64,000 nucleotides of DNA from JAJCZZ01 sp964569085. Its GTDB lineage: Bacteria > Gemmatimonadota > Gemmatimonadetes > Longimicrobiales > Gaopeijiaceae. This document shows, piece after piece, positions 58,223-64,000 of this stretch. A program made the position numbers and the translations under genes. The stretch is from the NCBI GenBank assembly GCA_964569085.1, contig CAZMTA010000001.1:62001-126000 (forward strand). The letters are read 5' to 3'. Positions within the stretch are counted from its first letter, which is position 1. Every line of letters begins with the position of its first letter. The notes under the pieces were generated by a model, which saw nothing but the letters and a program-made list of their open reading frames with translations, had not been told where the DNA came from and made no database searches.

Positions 58223-60580
58223 GTGAGCCGCGCCACCGAGCGCACCGACGGCGGCGCCGTCCTCACCGACCTCTCCGGGGCGGCCGACGGCACGCTCGGC
58301 GAGCGCGTGATGCACCACGGCTCCAGGGTCCTGTTGCTCCTGGGCCTGGCGATCCTGGTCACGGTGCTCTTCCCGCCCACGGCCCGCATGAACGTGGACC
58401 GCCTCGAGGTGGGCATGGTGGCCCCCGAGGACATCATCGCCCGGATCCCCTTCAGCGTGCCCAAGGCGCCGGAGGAGCTGGCCCGGGATCGCCAGGTGGC
58501 CATGGAGTCGGTGCCGCCGACCTTCAACTACGTCCCCTCGGCGGCCGACTCCATGATGGTCCGGCTCGAGGCCCTCTTCGACCGCATCGACGAGGCCGCC
58601 GACGACGGACGCGAGGCCGTTCGCAGCGCGTTGGAGGAGGCCTCGCTGGTCACGAGCCCGTCCCAGATCGACCGGCTCATGGATCCCCGCACGCGCCAGA
58701 TCCTCCGGAACTCCGCCCTCCAGGCGACGGACGAGATCCTCCGGGACGGGGTGGTGGACGCCGGCCAGGCGCTGGACATCTCCACCCAGACCGTGACGGT
58801 GCGCCAGGGCGAGGGTCAGGAGGAGCGGTCGGTGGCCCGGGACGACATCTTCACGTCCCGCGAGTTCTTCGACGCGGCCCTCCTCCTCCTCCCCCCGTCC
58901 GCCCCGCCGGACATCGCCGAGCTGCTGCGGCTGATCCTGATCCGCAACATGGAGTACACCTACCAGCTCAGCGTCGTGGCCACCGAGCTGGACCGGGACG
59001 CGGCCGCGCGGTCCGTCCCCACGACCCGGACGAGCATCCTGGAGGGCCAGGCCATCGTCCGGGAGGCGGACCCCATCGACCAGGAGGACGTGGAGCGGAT
59101 CGCCGCCTACGAGGAGCAGCTCCGCAGCCAGGGCCTCCTGGAGAGCCGGGGGCTCCGGCTCGCGCCGCTGATCGGCGCCGTCCTCCTGAACATGCTCCTC
59201 CTGGGCATCTTCGGCCTCCTGCTGGTGTTCTTCCGGGCCGAGATCTACGAGAACCTGCGCTGGCTCCTGCTCATCGCCCTCCTCTCCGCCGCGTACTTCG
59301 GGGCGGCGGCCGCCATCGCCCGGAACGAGCTCCCCCCCGAGCTCCTCCCCATCGCCTTCGTGGCGCTCCCGGTGGGGGTGCTGTGGGACGCCCGCATGTC
59401 GCTGGTGCTGGTGCTGGTCCTGGCGGCGGTCACCGGGTCGCTGGCTCCCTTCTCCAGCTACGGCACCGTCGTGGCGGTCATGGCCGGCGGCGCCGCGGCG
59501 GCGCTCTCCGTCCGGGCCGTCCGGCGCCGTTCCGAGACCTGGGTCTCCATCGCCATCATCACCGCGGCCACCGGCGTGGCGCTCCTGGCCCACGCCCTCG
59601 CCGCCTCCGGGGACCTGAGCGGAGTGGCCCGGGGCGTCATGTGGGCCGCGGCGAACGCCACGGTGTCGGCGCTCCTGGCCATGGGCTTCCTCTGGGTCTT
59701 CGAGCTCTTCACGGGCATCACCACGGACCAGACGCTCCTGGAGTGGGCCGACCCCACCCGCCCGCTCCTGCGCCGCCTGTCCCTGGAGGCGCCGGGCACC
59801 TACGCCCACTCCATCAACGTGTCGAACCTGGCCGAGGCGGCCGCCAACGTCATCGGGGCCAACGGCCTCCTCTGCCGGGTGGGCGTCTACTACCACGACG
59901 TGGGGAAGATGCTGAAGCCCCACTACTTCGTGGAGAACCAGCCCGAAGGACGGAACCCCCACGACAAGCTCAAGCCCGAGACGTCGGCCGCCATCGTCCG
60001 GGAGCACGTGACCGAGGGCGTCCGCCTGGCCCGGGACGCCGGGGTGCCGGAGCTGGTGCAGAACTTCATCCTCGAGCACCACGGCACCCAGAGGATCGGC
60101 TTCTTCTACGAGAAGGCGCGCGAGGAGGCGGGAGACGAGCTGGACGAGGAGCGCTTCTCCTATCCGGGGCCCAAGCCCCAGTCCAGGGAGACGGCCATCG
60201 TCATGCTGGCCGACTCCTGCGAGTCCGCCACCCGCGCCATGCAGGAGCCCACGCCGGACCGCATCCGGGACCTCATCGACACGGTCGTCGAGGGGAAGGT
60301 GGCCGCGGGGCAGCTCGACGAGGCGCCGCTGACCCTCCACGAGATCGCCCGGGTGAAGGACCAGTTCGTGAACCTCCTCTCCGGCGTGCTCCACCGGCGC
60401 ATCGAGTACCCCGCCACCAAGCACCTCACCGACTCGGACAACGGTCCGGACGACGAGGCCGGGGACGAGGTGCCGGAGGACGAGGCTCCGGCCCCCATCC
60501 CGGCCGAGCCCGGCCCGGAGCCGGTGGACGAGGACGCCGCGGCGCTGCCCTCCCCGGAGCCGCCGAGGCGGGAGTCGTGA
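58223..60580 (+). CDS. pgpH: 7TM-HD membrane protein of the PgpH family
   Basis: This is a 785-residue protein with one N-terminal helix (LLLLGLAILVTVLFPP), an extracytoplasmic 7TMR-HDED domain (about 50-285), about seven membrane helices (about 290-500), and a cytoplasmic HD domain with GTYAHSINVSNLAE, YYHDVGKMLKPHYF near residue 557, EHHGTQ and MLADSCES. PgpH in Listeria degrades c-di-AMP, which is the likely activity. A Glu/Pro/Asp-rich tail ends the protein. The start is GTG 58223, which has GGTGAGGGG upstream; an ATG at 58202 has none at a usable distance. It lies between phoH and ybeY, as in Firmicutes. Confidence 0.9.
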   Translation: MSRATERTDGGAVLTDLSGAADGTLGERVMHHGSRVLLLLGLAILVTVLFPPTARMNVDRLEVGMVAPEDIIARIPFSVPKAPEELARDRQVAMESVPPTFNYVPSAADSMMVRLEALFDRIDEAADDGREAVRSALEEASLVTSPSQIDRLMDPRTRQILRNSALQATDEILRDGVVDAGQALDISTQTVTVRQGEGQEERSVARDDIFTSREFFDAALLLLPPSAPPDIAELLRLILIRNMEYTYQLSVVATELDRDAAARSVPTTRTSILEGQAIVREADPIDQEDVERIAAYEEQLRSQGLLESRGLRLAPLIGAVLLNMLLLGIFGLLLVFFRAEIYENLRWLLLIALLSAAYFGAAAAIARNELPPELLPIAFVALPVGVLWDARMSLVLVLVLAAVTGSLAPFSSYGTVVAVMAGGAAAALSVRAVRRRSETWVSIAIITAATGVALLAHALAASGDLSGVARGVMWAAANATVSALLAMGFLWVFELFTGITTDQTLLEWADPTRPLLRRLSLEAPGTYAHSINVSNLAEAAANVIGANGLLCRVGVYYHDVGKMLKPHYFVENQPEGRNPHDKLKPETSAAIVREHVTEGVRLARDAGVPELVQNFILEHHGTQRIGFFYEKAREEAGDELDEERFSYPGPKPQSRETAIVMLADSCESATRAMQEPTPDRIRDLIDTVVEGKVAAGQLDEAPLTLHEIARVKDQFVNLLSGVLHRRIEYPATKHLTDSDNGPDDEAGDEVPEDEAPAPIPAEPGPEPVDEDAAALPSPEPPRRES

Positions 60581-61047
60581 GCGGGGGCGCGTCCGAAGAG
60601 GCCGTGCGGGTCCAGATCGCCGCTCCGGAGCGACCGCCGGAGGAGGTGGCGCTCCTGGACGACGCGGTGCGCACGGTGCTCCGCTCCGAGGGCGTCGAGG
60701 CGGCCGAGGTCTCCGTCTCGCTCCTGGACGACGCGGGGATGGCGGCGCTCAACGCCCGCTACCTGGACCGGGAGGGGACCACCGACGTCATCGCCTTCTC
60801 CCTTGGCGACGACGGGGGGGAGCCGGTGGGCGACGTCTATCTGGGCGCGGAGCAGGCGGCCCGGCAGGCCGCCGAGCACGGGATCCCCCTGGAGGAGGAG
60901 CTGGTGCGCCTGGCGGTGCACGGCACGCTCCACGTGCTGGGGCACGACCATCCCGAAGGCCCGGAGCGGACGGAGAGCGCCATGTTCCGGCGCCAGGAGG
61001 AGCTGGTCCGCGCGATCCTGGACGCCGTGACCGGGACCCGCCCATGA
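60577..61047 (+). CDS. ybeY: Endoribonuclease YbeY
   Basis: This is a 156-residue zinc-dependent RNase that matures 16S rRNA 3' ends and takes part in 70S quality control. The zinc histidines are H115, H119 and H125 in HGTLHVLGHDH. LDREGTTDVIAFSL is the usual conserved stretch. It starts at GTG overlapping the pgpH stop (GTGA) and overlaps mgtE by four bases (ATGA), so the three genes are translationally coupled. Confidence 0.96.
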   Translation: MSGGASEEAVRVQIAAPERPPEEVALLDDAVRTVLRSEGVEAAEVSVSLLDDAGMAALNARYLDREGTTDVIAFSLGDDGGEPVGDVYLGAEQAARQAAEHGIPLEEELVRLAVHGTLHVLGHDHPEGPERTESAMFRRQEELVRAILDAVTGTRP

Positions 61048-62396
61048 CCGAGGCCCAGCGGGAGGCCGAGCGCCTCGACCGGCTCGTGGAAGCCGGGGAC
61101 GTGGAGGCCCTGATCCCCCTGGCCGCCGAGCTCCATCCGTCGGACGTGGCCGACCTGGTCGAGGACCTGGCCAGCTCCGAGGACCGGATCCTCCTCCTGG
61201 GCGGCCTTCCGGTGGAGCTGGCCTCCGAGACGCTGGCCGAGATGGAGGAAGGCGAGGTCCGGGCCGAGCTCCTGGCCGCCCTGGAGCCCGCCATGGGCGC
61301 CGAGCTCCTCCACGAGCTGGCCGACGACGACGCCGCGGACCTGATCGGGGAGCTGGAGCCCGAGGAGCGGCAGCGCCTCCTGGAAGCGCTGCCCGTGGAC
61401 GAGGCCGGCGACCTCCGGGGCCTCCTCCTCTACGACGAGGAGACCGCCGGCGGGCTCATGACCACGGACGTGGTCGCGGTGGTGGCCACGCTCACGGCCC
61501 AGGACGCCCTCCGGCAGGTCCGGATCCAGGGGCGGGAGGTGGAGGACTTCTACACGGTCTTCGTGGTGGACGAGCGGTACCGCCTGCTGGGGACGGTGCG
61601 GCTGGACGACCTGGTCACCGCCGACGCCGGAGAGGTGGTCGAGAACCTGGTGGAGCCGGTGACGTCCGTGCGCCCGGACCTGGACCAGGAGGAGGTGGGA
61701 CGGCTGATCTCCCGCTACAACCTGGCGGCCATCCCGGTGGTGAACGAGTTCGACGTCCTCCTGGGCCGGATCACCTTCGACGACGTCATCGACGTCATCG
61801 AGGCGGAGCAGACCGAGGACATCCTGCGCCTGGCCGGTCTCGGCGCCGACGAGGAGGCGCTGCGCTACAGCTGGCAGGAGTCGGTGCGGGCCCGCATGCC
61901 GTGGCTCTTCGTGAACCTGGCCACGGCCGCCATGGCGTCGTCGGTGGTCTACCTCTTCTCGGACACCATCGAGGACGCGGTCATCCTGGCCGCCATCATG
62001 CCCATCGTGGCGGGGCTCGGGGGCAACGCCGGCACCCAGGCGCTGGCCGTGACGGTGCGGAGCCTGGCGCTGGAGGGCGCGCCGGGCCCCAAGAAGGGCG
62101 TGCGCGCCACGGTGCTGCGGGAGCTGGTCGTGGGGCTCGTCAACGGCGTCGTCATGGGCTCCGTCGTGGCCGTCCTGGCCACCTTCATCGGCGGGAGCGC
62201 GTGGCTGGGCCTGGTCGTGCTCCTCGCCATGTGGGGGAACCTGGTCGTGGCGGGGTTCCTGGGCTCGTTCGTGCCCACGGTCCTGGACCGCTTCGGCCTG
62301 GACCCGGCGGTGTCCTCGTCCATGTTCGTCACGCCCTTCACGGACCTCTGCGGCTTTCTCTTCCTCCTCGGCCTGGCCTCGGCGCTCCTCCTGTAG
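61044..62396 (+). CDS. mgtE: Magnesium transporter MgtE
   Basis: This is a 450-residue MgtE magnesium channel of the inner membrane. The N-terminal superhelical MgtE_N domain (about 1-130; LHPSDVADLVEDL, DDDAADLIGEL) and two CBS domains (about 131-255) form the cytoplasmic magnesium sensor. Five membrane helices (about 265-450) carry the signature MPIVAGLGGNAGTQAL. High internal magnesium closes such channels through the acidic N and CBS domains. Its place after ybeY is where many bacteria have corC or dgkA. Confidence 0.95.
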   Translation: MTEAQREAERLDRLVEAGDVEALIPLAAELHPSDVADLVEDLASSEDRILLLGGLPVELASETLAEMEEGEVRAELLAALEPAMGAELLHELADDDAADLIGELEPEERQRLLEALPVDEAGDLRGLLLYDEETAGGLMTTDVVAVVATLTAQDALRQVRIQGREVEDFYTVFVVDERYRLLGTVRLDDLVTADAGEVVENLVEPVTSVRPDLDQEEVGRLISRYNLAAIPVVNEFDVLLGRITFDDVIDVIEAEQTEDILRLAGLGADEEALRYSWQESVRARMPWLFVNLATAAMASSVVYLFSDTIEDAVILAAIMPIVAGLGGNAGTQALAVTVRSLALEGAPGPKKGVRATVLRELVVGLVNGVVMGSVVAVLATFIGGSAWLGLVVLLAMWGNLVVAGFLGSFVPTVLDRFGLDPAVSSSMFVTPFTDLCGFLFLLGLASALLL

Positions 62397-62408
62397 GGGG
62401 CCCCCACC

Positions 62409-64000
62409 GTGACCCGCCTCGGCCGCAGCCTCTCCGTCCTCTCCCGCCTCCTCCCCTTCGTGGTGGCGTTCCTCCGGGACCGCCGCCGCTGGATCGTGCT
62501 GGGGGGGCCGGTCCCCCGGACCGAGGAGCAGCACCGCCGACGGGCCGAGAAGCTCACCACCCGCCTCGCGAGCCTCGGGCCGACCTTCGTGAAGCTGGCC
62601 CAGCTCTTCAGCGCCCGGGCCGACATCCTCCCGGAGCCCTACCTCACGGCGGTGGGCCGGCTCCAGGACCAGGTGCCCCCGGACCCCGCCGAGGAGATCC
62701 TCCGGGTCATCGAGGAGGAGCTGGGGGAGCCGGCCGACGAGGTCTTCCAGGAGTTCGACCGCGAGCCCCTGGCCGCCGCCAGCCTCGGCCAGGTGCACCG
62801 GGCCCGGGTGGACCAGCGGGACGTGGTGGTGAAGGTCCTGCGCCCCGGCGTGGAGCGCATGGTCGCGCTGGACCTGGACATCTCCTTCCGGCTCCTCTTC
62901 TGGCTCAACGTCCTCTTCCCGAACCACCACGTGCGGGCCCTGACCAACGTGGTGCGCGAGTTCAGCGTGCGGGTCCGCTCCGAGATGGACTTCCGGGAGG
63001 AGGCGGAGAACATCCGGCGCTTCCGCCGGTTCTTCGACGGCGATCCCAAGGTGCGCGCCCCCATGGTCCTGGACCGGTTCACCCGGAAGCGGGTGCTGGT
63101 CATGGAGCGGGTGCAGGGCACCAAGATCGACAAGCTCCACGACAAGTTCCTCACCGGACGGCTGAGCTTCCGGGGCGTCATGGAGACGCTCACCGGGATC
63201 TACCTGCGCATGATGATGGTGGACGGCTTCATGCACGCCGATCCCCATCCCGGGAACCTCCTGGTCCAGGACGACGGGACGGTGGTGGTGCTGGACTGGG
63301 GCTCGGTGCTGGAGGTGCCGCGCTGGACCCGGGAGTCGATCCTCTCCGTGGCGCTGGCCATGGGACGCGAGGACATCGACGGCGTCATCAACGAGATGTA
63401 CCAGCTCGGGATGATCAGCCCCGAAGTCTCCCGGGGCGAGATCCGAGAGGCGGCCACCGAGGTCCTCCGCATCGTGGAGCGGGCCCGCACGACGAACCCC
63501 CGGCGCATCGTGAACGACGTGCTGGCGGAGCTCCTGGACACGTTCTACACGTGGCCCCTCGTCCTTCCGCAGGAGCTGGTCTACTTCTTCCGGGCCGCGG
63601 CGCTCCTGGAGGGGCTGGCCTTCCACTACGAGCCCGACTTCGACGGGCTTACCTTCATCCGCGGCGTGGTGCGCGAGCACCGCTCCGACCTCATGCGGTC
63701 CACCGGTCAGCAGCCGGCGCAGATCGCCAAGGGGTTCATGGACGAGGCGCAGACGGTGGTGCGCTCGCTCCGCGACCTGGTCGGCCGGGCCGAGCGGGAG
63801 GAGCTGCGGGTGCGGGTCCACCCCCGGGACGTCCAGTCCCAGGAGCGCTTCCTGCACCTCCAGGCGCGCCGCCTCCTCCTCAGCGTCTTCGCCATGACCA
63901 CCGCGGTCATCACCTCGGTGCTCTTCCTGGCGCTGCAGAGCTGGTGGCTCCTGGGGATCGGCCTCCTGGCCTCCCTCGTCATGTTCGTCCTCGTCCTCTT
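62409..64000 (+). CDS. ABC1/UbiB-family atypical kinase, 3' end cut by window edge
   Basis: This protein runs open from GTG 62409 to the right edge (530 codons seen; the family is usually 540-560 residues, so only a few residues are missing). It belongs to the ABC1/ADCK/UbiB family, which supports quinone synthesis. The ATP-site lysine is K142 (VVVKVLRP), the catalytic loop is HADPHPGNLLV (276-286) and the metal-binding motif is DWG (296-298). The family-specific KxGQ motif reads KLAQ at 62-65 (PTFVKLAQLFSARADILP), with Gly replaced by Ala. Two C-terminal membrane helices are present. AGGGGG lies about nine bases upstream of the start. Confidence 0.9.
   Translation, partial: MTRLGRSLSVLSRLLPFVVAFLRDRRRWIVLGGPVPRTEEQHRRRAEKLTTRLASLGPTFVKLAQLFSARADILPEPYLTAVGRLQDQVPPDPAEEILRVIEEELGEPADEVFQEFDREPLAAASLGQVHRARVDQRDVVVKVLRPGVERMVALDLDISFRLLFWLNVLFPNHHVRALTNVVREFSVRVRSEMDFREEAENIRRFRRFFDGDPKVRAPMVLDRFTRKRVLVMERVQGTKIDKLHDKFLTGRLSFRGVMETLTGIYLRMMMVDGFMHADPHPGNLLVQDDGTVVVLDWGSVLEVPRWTRESILSVALAMGREDIDGVINEMYQLGMISPEVSRGEIREAATEVLRIVERARTTNPRRIVNDVLAELLDTFYTWPLVLPQELVYFFRAAALLEGLAFHYEPDFDGLTFIRGVVREHRSDLMRSTGQQPAQIAKGFMDEAQTVVRSLRDLVGRAEREELRVRVHPRDVQSQERFLHLQARRLLLSVFAMTTAVITSVLFLALQSWWLLGIGLLASLVMFVLVL

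Overview
The window is 64 kb of very GC-rich bacterial DNA with tightly packed genes, many GTG and a few TTG starts, and many 4-base stop/start overlaps (ATGA or GTGA). Outer-membrane lipoproteins, a barrel protein with a signal peptide ending in AAQ, and large secreted proteins with carboxypeptidase-regulatory repeats point to a diderm. Together with the trp, pur and lexA gene types they suggest Gemmatimonadota or a close relative. This is inference, because there is no rRNA in the window. A 100-N gap flanked by an identical 55-bp sequence shows that this is a draft, probably metagenomic, assembly.

Layout. 1-7.8 kb: the 3' end of ftsY, then recG, asnS and a 2-hydroxyacid dehydrogenase; mazG on the other strand; alr and cdd. 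7.85-10.3 kb: a coupled lipoprotein and beta-barrel pair of unknown role. 10.3-15.8 kb: the methylthiotransferases mtaB and miaB, a small LapA-like membrane protein, and comEC. 15.9-20.3 kb: fbp, then a regulatory region with a sigma-54-type promoter in front of a 1044-residue repeat lipoprotein that ends in twin terminators. 20.4-22.1 kb: a NodB-type deacetylase coupled to a formyltransferase. 35.0 down to 22.1 kb on the minus strand: truA, transaldolase, an HtrA lipoprotein, then purB-purC-psd-pssA-purS-purQ-purL-purF-add, a purine run interrupted by phosphatidylethanolamine synthesis genes.

35.1-43.9 kb: tryptophan genes. trpD stands alone and is followed by a minus-strand lexA operon; then come trpC-trpF-trpB, a HEAT-repeat protein, an HD-GYP protein and trpA. 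The lexA operon carries a small protein ending in a sliding-clamp-binding motif. The lexA/trpC gap holds direct-repeat LexA-type half-sites. The HEAT and HD-GYP proteins share an N-terminal domain and look like a signalling pair lodged in the trp operon.

43.9-56.9 kb: rqcH, panB-panC-yqeK, a LytR_C protein (interrupted only by the assembly gap) and lepB; on the minus strand rlmN, an MscS channel and a 1004-residue ATPase-like protein with a degenerate P-loop; then a VanZ-like gene and aspS. 56.9-57.2 kb: a 301-bp element with perfect 31-bp terminal inverted repeats overlapping the aspS stop. 57.2-64 kb: phoH, pgpH, ybeY, mgtE and an ABC1/UbiB kinase running off the end. No tRNA, rRNA, CRISPR array or insertion sequence with a transposase was seen.
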